Shown here piece by piece: positions 1 through 10,849 of a stretch of 64,000 bases of DNA; the first letter of the stretch is position 1, and each line of letters begins with the position of its first letter. The notes under the pieces are model-generated. The model worked only from the letters and a program-made list of their open reading frames with translations, ran no database searches and was not told where the DNA came from. The DNA comes from Magnolia sinica (Eukaryota; Streptophyta; Magnoliopsida; Magnoliales; Magnoliaceae), in the NCBI RefSeq assembly GCF_029962835.1, contig NC_080590.1, forward strand, positions 60,200,001 through 60,264,000. Direction: 5' to 3'. A program made the translations under genes and the position numbers.

Positions 1-190
1 AAAAATTTCCAAGAACAACTGGATTTAGTGATGGATCCCATATTTCAGAGTAACATAGCGCTAACTAATCTACAAGTTTTGAGTCATGCAGATCCAATTT
101 AAAGTGATTGATGCAAATTTCACAAGCAATCGAGTATAGCGCTAATTACCCCAAAAGCTACTAAGGAAAGAATAACACAAAATTTTCAGG
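1..190. other. Left flank, no gene recognised
   Basis: AT-rich sequence that does not continue the RNase H reading frame starting near position 191. No start codon, repeat or conserved motif is visible. It is either unrelated DNA at a truncation point or a badly decayed part of the Tat element. Confidence 0.4.
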
Positions 191-192
191 GT

Positions 193-1034
193 CATTACAC
201 GCTAGTCCTAATGGAGATAAGGTATCCAGGCATGGAAAGGCTTGCACTAGCACTGGTTGTGTCCGCACAACTGTTACGCCCATACTTCCAGGCATACTCC
301 ATAATCGTCCTCACTGATTCACCACTGTGGCAGGTACTCCAGAAGCCCAAGGTATCCAGGCGCCTAACCAAGTGGGCCATTGAGCTCGGTGAATTCGACA
401 TCGAATATTGGCTAAGAATTGCCATCAAGGGCCAAGCAATGGTCGACTTCATAGAGGAGTTCACCGCTCAGGATAGTGAAGCCGGGACATCCGATCAAGA
501 CATGAATCTCATGATCCTCCAAGTCTCTCCGCCTCCCGAGGATACCAAAGCAGAGATGAGAACAACTGACAAGTGGACCTTGTTCGTAGATGGGTTATCA
601 AATTCGAAACAGGGAGGAGCGAGAGTCGTTAGTCGCGCCTGATGCCACAACTATTCAGTATGCCATAAGGCTCGGTTTCCAAGCCTCAAATAATGAAGCA
701 GAGTATGAGGCCCTGCTAGCTAGGCTCAGGTTGGCAATTGCCTTGGGAGTTCGATCCCTTGATGTCCGGTGCGACTCTCAGCTCGTCGTGAACCAAGTAT
801 CAGCAAAATATGATATTAAAGAGGCCAGAATGATAGCTTATCTAGGTAAGGCGTGGAAACTCATGAGCAAGTTCCAAGAACGCGGTATCAGTCAAATACC
901 AAGGGCTGAGATTTCCTAGGCCGATGCCCTCGCGAAGTTGGCCTTGGCCAATGAAGGGAACATTTCGAGGATCGTCCCAGTGGAGTTCCTTAGTGAGCCG
1001 AGAATTGATCTCATCAACCAAGAACTGTTCACCT
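193..1034 (+). pseudogene. Tat pol: C-terminal RNase H plus archaeal-type RNase H
   Basis: The first ~75 codons encode the end of the RT-linked RNase H (motifs LALALVVSAQLLRPYF, VLTDSPLWQVLQ, RLTKWAIELGEFDIEY, KGQAMVDFI). After a ~45-residue linker a second RNase H starts at WTLFVDG. Its four expected acidic positions are visible: D in FVDG, E in NEAEYEA, D in CDSQLVV and D in ADALAK. A frameshift near 600-640 moves the frame, a TAG at 917-919 precedes ADALAK, and another frame change occurs near 1,036. RNase H removes the RNA template during minus-strand cDNA synthesis; the second copy is typical of Tat elements. This copy cannot make an intact protein. Confidence 0.85.
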
Positions 1035-1035
1035 T

Positions 1036-2233
1036 GTGCAAACAACCACGACCTGGATGGACCCGATAGTTGGATACCTCAGGGATGACAAAGTTCCTGA
1101 GGATAAATTGGAGGCTCGATGCCTGAGGATCAAAGCGGCACGATATACAATTATAGGGGATACTCTGTACAAAAAAGGGTTCTCCCATCCATATATGAGA
1201 TGTCTACGATCTGATGAGGCAGAGTATGTAATCCGAGAAATTCACGAAGGAATTTGTGAAAATCATTCCGACAGCCAAGCCCTGACACAGAAGATCATTC
1301 GTCAGGGATACTTTTGGCTGACGATCCAAGAGGACTCCAAAGACTTCGTTCAGAAGTGTGACAAATGTTAGAGATTCGCAGCTGTCCCTAGGCGGCCGGT
1401 GGAAGCGCTGACCCCCATAAGTGGCCCGTGGCCATTTTCTCAGTAGGGGATTGACATCATCGGACCCCTACCCCAGGGTAAGGGGGCAAACCAAATATAC
1501 AATTGTAATAGTGGATTACTTTACCAAGTGGGCTGAAGTTGAGCCTATAGCAAGGATCATTGAGCGGAAAGTAACAGACTTCTTTTGGAAGAATATCGTT
1601 TGTCGGTTCGTCATTCCACACACCATTGTATCAGACAATGGGAAGCAGTTCGACAACGATAGATTCAGAGGTATGTGTCATATGCTCAGCATCGTAAACG
1701 CCTATTCATCACCTCGACACCTTCAGTCCAACGGCCAAGTGGAGATAGTGAACAAGGTAATTAAGAATCATCTCATGACCAAGTTAAAGAGGACAAAGGG
1801 TGCCTGGGCCGAGGAATTCTAGTTCATATTGTGGGCATATTGAACCACAGCTCGGTCAGCGACGAGAGAGACCCCGTTTTCCCTCTCTTATGGTGCAGAA
1901 GCAGTCGTCCCCGTCGAGATAGGACTCCCTACTGCTCGAGCGCAATCCTATCTAGGCGGAGAAAATGCCGAACAAATGACAACGAGCCTCGACCTACTGG
2001 AAGAGCTAAGCAGTACTGCAGAATTACAGATCGCAGATCGGCTTCAACAGGTCACGCGTTTTTACAACTCTAGGGTTAAGATGAGGTGTTTCCGACGGGG
2101 AGACCTTATCCTCCGTCGTGTGTTCCAAAATACAGTAGAGCCCGGAGTAGGCTCATACCAACTCGAGGATCTAGGAGGATGCCCACTATCACACCGATGG
2201 AATGCTGAGCACCTGAAAATCTACTATTTCTAA
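1036..2233 (+). pseudogene. Tat integrase, degenerate
   Basis: An HHCC zinc-binding region is readable (REIHEGICENHS, then QKCDKC) and ends in a TAG at 1,369-1,371. The DDE core follows: GIDIIGPL with the first Asp (in another frame), IVSDNGKQFDN with the second, and SNGQVEIVNKVIK with the Glu. A TAG after the word WAEEF (1,820-1,822) breaks the core from the C-terminal part. The C-terminal region (VPVEIGLPTARA in a shifted frame, then RRGDLILRRVF and ending WNAEHLKIYYF) matches the usual Tat integrase tail. No chromodomain is seen. The protein would insert the cDNA into the genome. At least two frameshifts and several stops make it inactive. Confidence 0.85.
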
Positions 2234-2618
2234 GAAGGCTACTGTAAGGGTCGGCACTACTTGTCATAAATCTACACTTTGAATAAAATGCGCATTTTTC
2301 TACCACGGTCAACATATTCTACATGAAACGACCCCGTGGACGAGCCGATTGCTTAAAGAAGTAGTCGGCTCACCACCCAAGCATGCTACGAAAGACCATC
2401 ACTCACGTGTAGAAATGGAACCCTTCGATGAGCCGACCCTTAAAGAAAAGGTTGGCTCATCATTTGACACATCATAATCCACATAATCAACAACAAACAT
2501 GTCAACCAAAAATCTACATGTATAATATTCAAAATAGCGCCGAAGCGCCATAATATCCAGTAAAAAAAAAAAGAAGAAGAAGAAGAAGAGGGTGAATGAA
2601 CATGTGATAGGCAAAAGA
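2234..2618. repeat. Post-integrase spacer with two similar hairpins
   Basis: Non-coding spacer between integrase and the convergent antisense gene. It holds two related imperfect hairpins: 2,342-2,371 (stems GAGCCGA/TCGGCTC) and 2,427-2,461 (stems GATGAGCCGACC/GGTTGGCTCATC), both with a CTTAAAGAA-like loop. Because the two transcription units converge here, the hairpins could mark 3' ends, but this is a guess. A GAAGAAGAAGAA run lies near 2,574-2,590. Confidence 0.45.
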
Positions 2619-3179
2619 TTAGTCGGCACGAGGTGGAGCGTCTGTGCTAGGAAGTTGGTCGGTAGGAGCAGTAGTACTGGGGGGCTGGTCGGCGGGAGCA
2701 TCCTCAACCTCCTCGGTAGCTAGAGCGTCGAGGTCAAGGTTTAAATAGAGGTCCCTAACATCATCCAGACAATCATTATAGCCATAGAAGTAGACCCTAT
2801 CGACCTCGTCGGACCTCTGTGCTGAAGACTTGAACTCCTCAACAACAACAACAGCTCTTAAAACAATTGACGCTTCAAGCTCAACACACTGTGCAGCCAG
2901 GGCCTCCTCCACTGCCGCCTTTAACTCAGTAGCAGGGTCAAGCTTAGCATGCCCAAATTCAGCCGCCAGCCACGCGTTTTCTTCCTCCACACGTCTAAGC
3001 AGGGCCTTCGTGTCCACCAGCTCAGATTCATCTGAGTCTAAGCAGGACTGGAGCTCGTTGACCTCTCCTTGGATCATCAGCTCCCTCAACTGGCCCTCTG
3101 CCACTAGGCCTTTCAACTTCTCCTGTTCCTCGGACAAGGCCTTCAGGAGCGTCTCCAGCTCGGCTTTTTCCACCTCCAC
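2619..3179 (-). CDS. Coiled-coil C-terminal segment of the antisense protein
   Basis: An open frame of 186 codons. Residues 1-90 are rich in Glu, Leu and Lys with heptad-like spacing (MEVEKAELETLLKALSEEQ at the start), suggesting a long coiled coil. The tail holds an acidic block and three Pro/Thr/Asp-rich repeats (QPPSTTAPTDQLPSTDAPP). The frame is intact, while other parts of the gene are broken. The listed Met is only the first in the frame; the true exon may begin further upstream. No enzymatic motif is seen. Confidence 0.5.
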   Translation of the reverse strand: MEVEKAELETLLKALSEEQEKLKGLVAEGQLRELMIQGEVNELQSCLDSDESELVDTKALLRRVEEENAWLAAEFGHAKLDPATELKAAVEEALAAQCVELEASIVLRAVVVVEEFKSSAQRSDEVDRVYFYGYNDCLDDVRDLYLNLDLDALATEEVEDAPADQPPSTTAPTDQLPSTDAPPRAD

Positions 3180-4350
3180 CCGGGTTATCTCCTGTAGCCT
3201 ACCCGAACCGACATGAACATCGGCAGCCGCCTTAAGTGTAAATAGAAGTTAGAAATAAGGCGAAGTTAGAATGAACAGATCGGATAAAGTTAAGAGCTTA
3301 CCGTATAACAGGCTGAAGCGAAGTCTGTGATGAATGATTCAAGGCAACGGGATAGGGTGTTGGCGATCGCCGCCTCGGGCGCGTGCTTCGCCGCATAGTC
3401 GACCAGGAGGGACATGTGGTAGCCGAGTGGATATACCCTTGATTCCACAGGGGGAACCGGTTCAGCGACTCCCCCAATGCCACTAACAGCCGAGGCCTAA
3501 GGCTCAGCCTCAAGTACGTCATCACCTCGAGTCAGGGTGTTAGTTCTAATGACTAGGTAATCAACCTCGACGGGCATGAGCTTAACGCCCTCAGCCTTCG
3601 TCATAATCTCCTTCTCGAGCCTAGAGCAAGAGGGACTCATAGCAGCAGTCTCTCTGACCACTTACCCTTCCATCCCTGGCAGGTGAGAAGGAACACCTGG
3701 AGGGACCTCTAGAGCGGAAGCAGGAACCACGACAGGTTCAGCAGCGACAAGAAGAGTTTTCTTCTTCTGCAGCGTGATCTGAACGTGACTCGGCACTCAT
3801 CATCACACTGAGAGGAGGAGGCTGCTTCCTCTTCCTCTTGGATCCCAAAGCCTCAGCTGTACAAAACAGCTTAGCTTGAGGAAACATCTACATGAAAAAT
3901 CTAAACCACATTCAAAACTACATGACTCACCTAAAGCAAAAGGGAAAGGCTTAAACCTACAAAGGCCGAACTAAAGAAGACTATTCGGATTATGACACTG
4001 TGCCAGACGACCTGCTCTTCCTTGAGTACCTTGTCCTGGCAACTTGGGCTCGGAGAAAGGAGGAAAGTTCAGGGGGACCCTTCGAGTACCCTGCAAAAGG
4101 AAAACAAGGGTCAGAACAAAAAAGAACAAATTAAAAGTTGAGAACGGAGCATATATCTCAAAAGATTCAACCTGGGCTAGAGAACTTGGTGGGCACTCAG
4201 ACCCGCAGACTGTCGAGCTCGGACGCAGGTGCTTCCCACTCTCCCGAGGCTCAAAACCACTTGTTCTTTCAATCTTTGTTGGAAGATGGGAGCCTGACGA
4301 CGAGGCCTGGACCGTGTTGAGTCCTCGTCGAGAAGTAATACTAGCACGAC

Positions 4351-4668
4351 TCAAAGGAGTCGTGCTTGGCTTAATACATGGACACGAATCTCATCTGGCG
4401 TCAGCTCTTGGTTTTTGAGCCGACGCCAGAAGATGTAAGAGGTTATCAAGGTCCTCCAAGCGTTGGGGACGAACTGGCCCGGGGCTAGCTTCAGATGTGC
4501 GGTCATCAGGCTCACGAAGGGATGAATTGGGAACTGGAGCCCGCATTGAAGGGCGTAGATGAAGATTGATATGTCCCCATCGACTGGGTCCCTTGGGGAA
4601 TCAAGAGGGGCGGGAGCATGGATATGCACGGAGTCGGGAATTTGATAATCCTTTCGAATCTGAGCCAT
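4351..4668 (-). CDS. Transposase_28-like block of the antisense protein
   Basis: 105 codons opening with MAQIRKDYQIPDSVHI. The internal words FIYALQCGLQFPIHPF and LAPGQFVPNAWRTLI match the pattern of plant gypsy-type transposon proteins, in which a basic helix precedes a conserved Phe/Pro-rich core. A TAG lies directly upstream of the Met. The assignment rests on recalled family patterns; a profile search is needed. Confidence 0.5.
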   Translation of the reverse strand: MAQIRKDYQIPDSVHIHAPAPLDSPRDPVDGDISIFIYALQCGLQFPIHPFVSLMTAHLKLAPGQFVPNAWRTLITSYIFWRRLKNQELTPDEIRVHVLSQARLL

Positions 4669-4935
4669 CTAAAACTCAATCCGGACCAAGCCCCTGGGTA
4701 CGCCCTCAGTGGGTCGACCACAAGAAGGCCCAGTCATGGCCCTTCCAGCTGGGTCTCGGGGTATCCTCTTCGTCCCTTTGGGGCGAGCCCTGGACTTTGT
4801 GTCCGCAGTCTTCTTAGCACGATGTTGGGGGTATTGCCTCAAATGGACCCTCCGAGCCCCTGCGCCTAGAGTCAGTGCTCTTTGGCTCGGAGCCACCCTC
4901 AAGAACTTTAACTTCGCGAACCTCGTCCAATCCAT

Positions 4936-5505
4936 TCGACATTGTGAGATAAAAAGAAATTGTAAGAAGACAGGAAGGAGAGGAGACTCACAGAGAATCG
5001 CTAAACTCTAGAAACCGATTTGCAACGCAAGCTTTCTAGTAGGAAAAGGGAGAATTCGAATGAAGGGGGAAGCCAGGTTTTATAACTCCAATCGGCCATC
5101 TGTAATCATGGCAGACAGCTGTCTCCAAAGCCGAAGCGTCCCTAAGCCGAGCTCTACAGTACACGTGGTAGCATATCATTAGCCCGAGCTTACATTCTTC
5201 AAGTCGCACGCTGCTCGCATTAAATGACAATTAATATAAAGGCGTCTCTCCAACTTTCAGAGTCCACGCGGCAGATCCCTGTTCACCCCTGCGATACGAA
5301 TCCTCAACCGTCGCCACGTGTCTGCCTACTATATGCACACAATAAAAAAGCTGCGGCCGTAGTACAACACCTTGATAGTAGAAAGCCATGATTGTGATTA
5401 TACGCTCCGATTTTGCCGACTCATGATTATGTAGTGAGCGGCGGATCATCTCCCCAGGTATTTACTCCATGAGTCTGAGCTCGAACTCAGAGAGTAGGGA
5501 GCTTC
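4936..5505. other. Internal non-coding part of the Tat element
   Basis: Sequence between the start of the antisense gene and the proposed LTR. It should contain the promoter of the minus-strand gene, but no clear TATA box was found. A purine-rich stretch just before 5,506 (AGAGAGTAGGGAG) could be the polypurine tract for plus-strand DNA synthesis. Confidence 0.4.
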
Positions 5506-6285
5506 TGTTATGGGAGAATTTGAGCCGATCCCAATTGAGGAAAGTTGGCCTGGTCAGTTAAGCAGCCTCACCAAGGCAAGTCGGACGACAGAACTAGATA
5601 AGCCGACCCGTGGCACGGTATTAACACGTCTACTCTGACTAAGTCATGACGATCTGTGTTCAACTTCCAATTTCTTTTGTAGAGCTTTCACATTAGCTTG
5701 GAACCCAGAAGAAGCTATTACACACTCCATCTGTTGCCTCCGACCAGCCCCTTGTCGACGAGCGACCAGGCTCGGCCCACTTATGGGCTCGAACTGTCAC
5801 AGGCAAGACCTAGACTTCAGGGTCGGTTCGGATGAGGACGTGGCCTACAAACATGCTGAGGAATTAATTCCAGTAACGCACATGTGGAGTGATGTCCGAC
5901 GCATGATCGTGAGGTAACCGCCAACATCAACACCTAATGACAGAAGTCGTGCCGAGAATGACGAACATGATCACTTCAACCTTAAGGTATAATTAGGAGG
6001 CACATCAACAGGGACAGGCACGTAAAATCTCTCACCCAAACTCCCGTCTACGCTACTTAGTCTCATATTCCTAGCCGGACTTTGACATTAGAGGGTCCTC
6101 TGCTTTAGCCAAGGTCTCTTTTGTTTTCTTTCTATACAAGCTTAGAGGGCTCGGCACCATCGAAGCTACGACGGTGAGCTAGATTTATGCATCAACGTTT
6201 ATGCTTTCCTCCTGTCTTATCTATTTGAACCTGCAAAGGTTGGATATCAAAATATGTGAACGGCGTCGATAAAAGTTTTATGTCA
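5506..6285 (+). repeat. Probable 3' LTR of the Tat element
   Basis: The block starts TGTTATGGGAG right after a purine-rich tract and ends TTTTATGTCA, giving TG...CA ends and about 780 bp. The matching 5' LTR lies outside the window, so the borders are provisional and no target duplication can be tested. Confidence 0.45.
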
Positions 6286-6316
6286 CGATTAGTGCCCCAC
6301 GAAGCCCTTTACAGGA

Positions 6317-6817
6317 GAGCGGATTAGCTGACAACCCTGACTGTGGTGGTTGTAGTGATGTATGTGACTTGAATTCACACCGTCCAATCATTTGGAACCT
6401 TCATTTTAGGTCATGATTCCAAAAATGGAGCTGAATAAAATCTTAGGCGGGCCATCGCAGGACACGGTCTCGATTGAATCCCCACCATTTAAAACTTCAT
6501 AGATTTTACTGGAATGTTTGTTTGCCATCCAACCTGTTGACAAGGTCAAAAACACCTAGATGAAGAGACCGCACAAATATCATCTTGTTCAAAAGCTTTC
6601 ATGGCCCACAAGAAGTTTTTAATGGTGAATCACCACCGTTTCTTGTACTATGGTACATCCGGTGGTTGGAACTACTTCATTTTTTGGATAATGTCCTCAA
6701 ATAAGCTTTCAATACGGATGGACGGCATGGATGTAGTCGCATACATCACAGTGGGCCTCACAGTCAGCGGTGTCACTAATCTCGGTGGATCCGGTGTCTC
6801 ACCTAATCCGCTCCCTG
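6317..6817. mobile_element. Foldback/MITE-like element with 9-bp direct repeat flanks
   Basis: The ends are inverted: GAGCGGATTAG on the left and CTAATCCGCTC on the right. Inside, the left half carries TGATGTATGTGACTTG and the right half its inverted counterpart (GGACGGCATGGAT, CATACATCACAGTGGGCC). The direct repeat TTTACAGGA lies at 6,308-6,316 and 6,818-6,826, the length expected for Mutator-type target duplications. No coding capacity. The TIR is offset by a few bases if CAGG is counted as part of it, so the superfamily is uncertain. Confidence 0.65.
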
Positions 6818-6826
6818 TTTACAGGA

Positions 6827-7340
6827 CCGTCCCTCTCTAGCTAGTTGATGGTACTAAATCCGCGTCCCCACGCCCCCTTCTTCCACTGAGAGATAAGATC
6901 GAAAATATCCTCACCTCGCATCTAGAGCTGAGTCCACGGAGATCTTGACACGTGTAACGTCTATATTCGCTCCACGCCTCGGATAAGATTGCGGATGAAA
7001 CTGACATAAATCTCTGTCGGTAAATACGACTCAGATTCGGTAGTAACCTCCACTACTGACGTCGGTGCATAGAAATCTGTATGTGCCCATCTTTATTTAT
7101 GTATTATATCCACGCCGTCCATTCATTAACTAAAAGCTCTCAATGTGTTGTCTTTTTATACTGTCTATTTGAATTCCAACGATTGAAAGGTCAGGATTGT
7201 TTACAGAGAGATTTTAGACATGGTCCATCCACCATGGGGACGATCGATCAGTCAATGGTAGAACTATAGAAGTTGATTTCGGGATCGGCCTTACCTTCGG
7301 GCTCACGTCCTAGGCTCCTGGCAAGAGCTGGCGCATATGG
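6827..7340. repeat. Fragment of the dispersed foldback family
   Basis: From about 7,080 the family words TATATCCACGCCGTCCATTC and, further on, CATGGTCCATCCACCATGGG appear. The end near 7,255-7,275 (GGTAGAACTATAGAAGTT) is repeated inverted at about 8,140-8,158. The first ~200 bp hold nothing I recognise. Confidence 0.4.
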
Positions 7341-7790
7341 AAGCGGATTGCGTGGTGTGCCCCCACACCATCGACCCGAGTTGACGCCACCAAGTTATGT
7401 GAGCCTTGCAATAATGTATGTGTTACATTCTGCGAGATCATTTTAGGTCACGGGCTTAAAAAAGAATAATATCCAAATTTCAAGTGGACCGCACTCTAGA
7501 AAACCTTTTAGAGCTATAAAAGTTTCGGATGAAGATAATATTTGTGTTATTCCTCTTCACATAACCTCATGAACAGGTTTGATGGCAAATAGAAATCATG
7601 ATGGGTGTTCAACAAAGATATCATTGTCCCCACCGCTTTCTGTGTGGTGTAGTTAACTTGAGCTTTAGATTTATCTCATTTTTAGCTTCATGCCTTAAAA
7701 TGAACCCGCAGAATGGACGGATAGTGTGTATATAACACATACATCAAGGTGAGCCACAGAACATGGTGATGTCAACATATACCCGCTAAT
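7341..7790. mobile_element. Foldback element, short
   Basis: Begins GCGGATTG and shows the usual order: CCCACACCAT..., AATGTATGTGTTACAT, TCATTTTAGGTCACGGGC in the left arm, then their inverted forms in the right arm (CATGCCTTAAAATGA, GTGTATATAACACATACATCA, GTGAGCC). The loop holds the AACAGGTTTGATGGCAAAT motif common to the family. Non-coding; borders approximate. Confidence 0.5.
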
Positions 7791-8717
7791 AATTGAATGG
7801 TTGGGATTGTATGACCAGCGAAATCTTCAATCTCTAACATTTTGGAAATGGTGGTGAACCATCACTGCTTGTCCAATTTCTGACATTAGTGGGCCCTTCG
7901 TTTATGATATTTTCTGACGGGGTCCTAGAATTATTTCTCCACTGCTGTTCGGATTTTCAATCTGTACTGGTAGGTCGGTGGTTCAATAATGACATTATGG
8001 GTCCTGTGCTCCTGTTGTGGATGGCCCACCTTAATGTACGTACAGGATCCAGAGCGTCCAACAGGGTCACTCCATCATGCAAAATGGAAGAAATTCAATC
8101 CGATCATCAGATGGCCACAGCATAGAAAACAAGGGATAACTTCTGCAGTTCTACCATCTTTATTTATGTATCATATCCACTCCGTCCATTCATTAACTAA
8201 AAGTTTTGGACATTACTACAGTAGTTCCAAATCTCACCCAAGAAGGTGCGGCCCTAACCGTGAGGTTACCGTAGGGCCCACCTTGTTGTATTTATTATGT
8301 ATCCACGCCGTCCATCTATTTTTTCATATCACTTTACGACATTATCTTAAAAATGAAGCGGATTCAATTATCAGGTGAATCATATGACGAGAAACCGTGT
8401 TAATTGGTCATTAATGAGCCACAAGTTTTGGATCAAGCAGATATTTATTTTTATCACTTCATCTAAGCTTACCTGACATTATGAACAGATTAGAGATAAA
8501 TAAACACTACGTGAATATTAAGATGAGCCCTAATAAGTGTTTAATAGAAGGTCACTACCGAATACGAATACGAATACGAGTACCGGTGGATAACAGCCGT
8601 GAGTGTACTTTTCCATATTCGCTGTGCATTTACATGCGCCAAGATAACGCGTCAATCTGGTGGACCCCGCCATGGCCATTTTGTTAGACAAGGCGAAGAC
8701 ACCTTAATTTTGGGGGA
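7791..8717. repeat. Broken foldback copies
   Basis: Several half-copies: one around 7,860-8,110; one near 8,150-8,215 that repeats the words of 7,085-7,130 (CATCTTTATTTATGTAT, CCGTCCATTCATTAACTAAAAG); and one around 8,270-8,460 (GGGCCCACCTTG, CCACGCCGTCCATCTATTTTTTCA). A short (GAATAC)n-like run lies near 8,558-8,582. No gene is visible. Confidence 0.4.
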
Positions 8718-9236
8718 AACGGATTGGCTACTCCCCCTGACACCAGCTCCGTGGCTGCTGTTCGGTGCTCTGTGGGCCCCACCATGATGTCTATTTTTCA
8801 TCCATTCCGTTCATCTATTTTTAAAGATCATTTCATCCTAAAAATGAGAGGGATATAAGTCTCAGGTGGACCACACCACATGAAAACAATAGTGATTAGA
8901 TATCAACCATTAAAATCTTCCAATGGCCCACTATACTGGTTATTTGACATCCAATCTATTGATTAGGTCATACATGCTCAGATGAAGAGAAAAAACAAAT
9001 ATCAGCTTGATCTAAAACTTTTATAACCTCCAAAATGTTTTTAATGGTCGACCCTCATTCAACACTGTTTCCTGTAATGTGGTCCACTTGAGATTTGGAT
9101 ATATCTCATTTTTGGACTTATACCGTAAAATGATATGTAAAAACAGATGGATGGCATGGATGGAAAACAGACATCATGGTGTGGCCCACATAGCACCGAC
9201 CACCAGCCATGGGCTGGTGTCAGGGAAGTAGCCAAT
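8718..9236. mobile_element. Foldback element with long terminal inverted repeats
   Basis: Left end CGGATTGGCTACTCCCCCTG and right end CAGGGAAGTAGCCAATCCG are inverted copies, followed inward by CACCAGC/GCTGGTG. The arms carry GGGCCCCACCATGATGTCT and AGACATCATGGTGTGGCCC. No ORF and no clear target duplication. Confidence 0.65.
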
Positions 9237-9690
9237 CCGGTGCTCTGTGGGCCCCACCATAATGTATGTGTTTCATCTATTCCGTTCATCCATTTTTAAA
9301 TATCATTTTATGTCTTTATTTCAAAAATGGGAGAGATATAAATCTCAAGTGGATCACCCCACAGGAAAACAATAGTGATTGGATATCCATCATTTAAATC
9401 CTCCTCAGGCTCTCTGTACTGTTTATTTGACGTCCAATCCGTTGATTAGGTCATAAAGACGCAGATGAATGGAGAAAACAAAGATCAACTTGATCCAGTA
9501 CTTTTATGGGCCCCAAAAAAGTTTTTTACGGTCGAAGTTCATTCAACACCGTTTCCTGTAATGTGGTCATTTTGAGACTGGGATATACCTCATTTTTTGC
9601 ACATTACCATAAATTGATCTATAAAAATAAATGGACGAAATGTATAACAAACTGTCCATGTTTGTTGTACTATGTGGGGCCCATCTAATA
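9237..9690. mobile_element. Second foldback unit in direct tandem with the previous one
   Basis: GGTGCTCTGTGGGCCCCACCAT recurs at 9,239 after its occurrence at 8,764, a head-to-tail spacing of 475 bp. The two units stay alignable through the loop (ATTTGACATCCAAT..., GATTAGGTCATA...) to the right arm (TTTCCTGTAATGTGGTC). The outer end of this unit fades near 9,690 (ATGTGGGGCCCATC). Confidence 0.55.
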
Positions 9691-10209
9691 AGTCGACCCA
9701 TTTGATATTGATATTTGAACTTAATTTACAACGGGCTCACGTCGTCAACGTTTCGGATCGTTTATTTATGTGCGATGTAGATGCGTATAGGGTGCTTTTA
9801 TTTGGCGCATATGATCGGACGGGTGGACAGCATTTCTCTATAGGATTCTTCTCGTCTTTGGACGGTGACTGTCGGTAATCTAGATGCCTGGCACGAGGCA
9901 GTGTCTTTAGTCTCTCATTCATGTGACGACACGTTGACGAACGAAATTTATTTTTCGGAAGCTAGATACCTACCCTTGACGAGGGATAGATAGCTACCCT
10001 TGACGAGGCAGACGCGGTTGGAGCTATCGATCCTGACCGTACATCTGGTAACCGCCTCATTAAGAGGCAGGCCTTGTCCACCAACGTGTGCGATCGTGGG
10101 CTACGTATCTTCGTTCATCTCTAGCCACGCAATTCAACGCGGTAACGTACGTCAGTAACACGAGAAAGTGCCCAGGAAAGTTGCTAGAGCCGTTGAGTTT
10201 ATCCAAGCA
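9691..10209. other. Unassigned, with short direct repeats
   Basis: No gene. The word TACCCTTGACGAGG occurs twice near 9,970-10,006. The stretch up to 10,200 is GC-richer and CpG-richer than the AT-rich block that follows, marking a sharp compositional border. Confidence 0.35.
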
Positions 10210-10849
10210 TTTTTTTTTTAAGGGCACCTAGAATAAATCCACTTTTCAATTCATTATTTTTTGACATTTAAAATAAATTTTCAAATTTTTTTGTTTAAAA
10301 TCTCTCAAAATATAATTTTCAATTTTCTATACCTCAAACTTTATTTATTACAGCTCTTCAGCTAAAAAATTTTACCAATGCACTCTGCTTGTCTTTCAAA
10401 CTTTGCAGCTACCGTCTAGTATTTTAGTGCATTTCGACTACTCTTTGAAACAGAAACTCTCGCCTTAGAAAACAAAGTTTATATTCTTTTTTCTTTTCTT
10501 TTTTAATCTATTATATTGAGATAAGTTTTCCGGGGAGAATATGAAATGAAAAAATATTACAAATATTTCTGTATTAAAAGATGGGTTTTTAATTTTTTTA
10601 AAAAAAATTCTTCTCAATGAGCTTGCTTGAAAATAAATAGGTAAAAGGAAAAGAAAAGATTAAAAACTGTACTTTAGAATATGGGTTTTTGTTGTTTGAG
10701 CAAAGATTATGCTCACGTGAGTTTGTTTGAGAAAAATTAATACAAGGTAATAATATACCAAAAACTCTACTTTTACAAGATAGATTCTCCTTCTTTCTTC
10801 AAAGGGTTAGGCTTACATTGAGCTTTTACTAAGAATTCAAATGGTATTC

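Larger units (their letters stand above)
2619..4935 (-). pseudogene. Antisense gene of the Tat element (Transposase_28-like with coiled coil), fragmented
   Basis: Reading the minus strand from ~4,935 to 2,619 gives blocks that resemble the plant putative gypsy-type transposon protein (Pfam Transposase_28). There is a basic N-terminal stretch (4,935-4,669), a conserved block (4,668-4,351), a block near 4,320-4,230 whose shifted frame reads SNK-W-KNKWFF-like residues, and a Glu/Leu-rich coiled coil (3,179-2,619). Frames change between blocks, so either introns or frameshifts are present. Antisense ORFs between pol and the 3' LTR are known in Tat elements. The role of the protein is unknown; the family name does not show transposase activity. 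Confidence 0.6.
191..6285 (+). mobile_element. 3' part of a Tat-lineage Ty3/gypsy retrotransposon
   Basis: The order RNase H, second (archaeal-type) RNase H, integrase, antisense gene, probable 3' LTR fits the plant Tat clade, which is known for dual RNase H domains and extra ORFs between pol and the 3' LTR. The 5' LTR, gag, protease and most of the RT are missing from the window, so the element is cut off or truncated on the left. Several stops and frameshifts show that it is inactive. A foldback element begins 31 bp beyond the proposed LTR end. Confidence 0.8.

Noticed and set aside
2830..3216. 128-codon plus-strand Ser-rich frame
   Set aside because: Shadow of the minus-strand coiled-coil frame.
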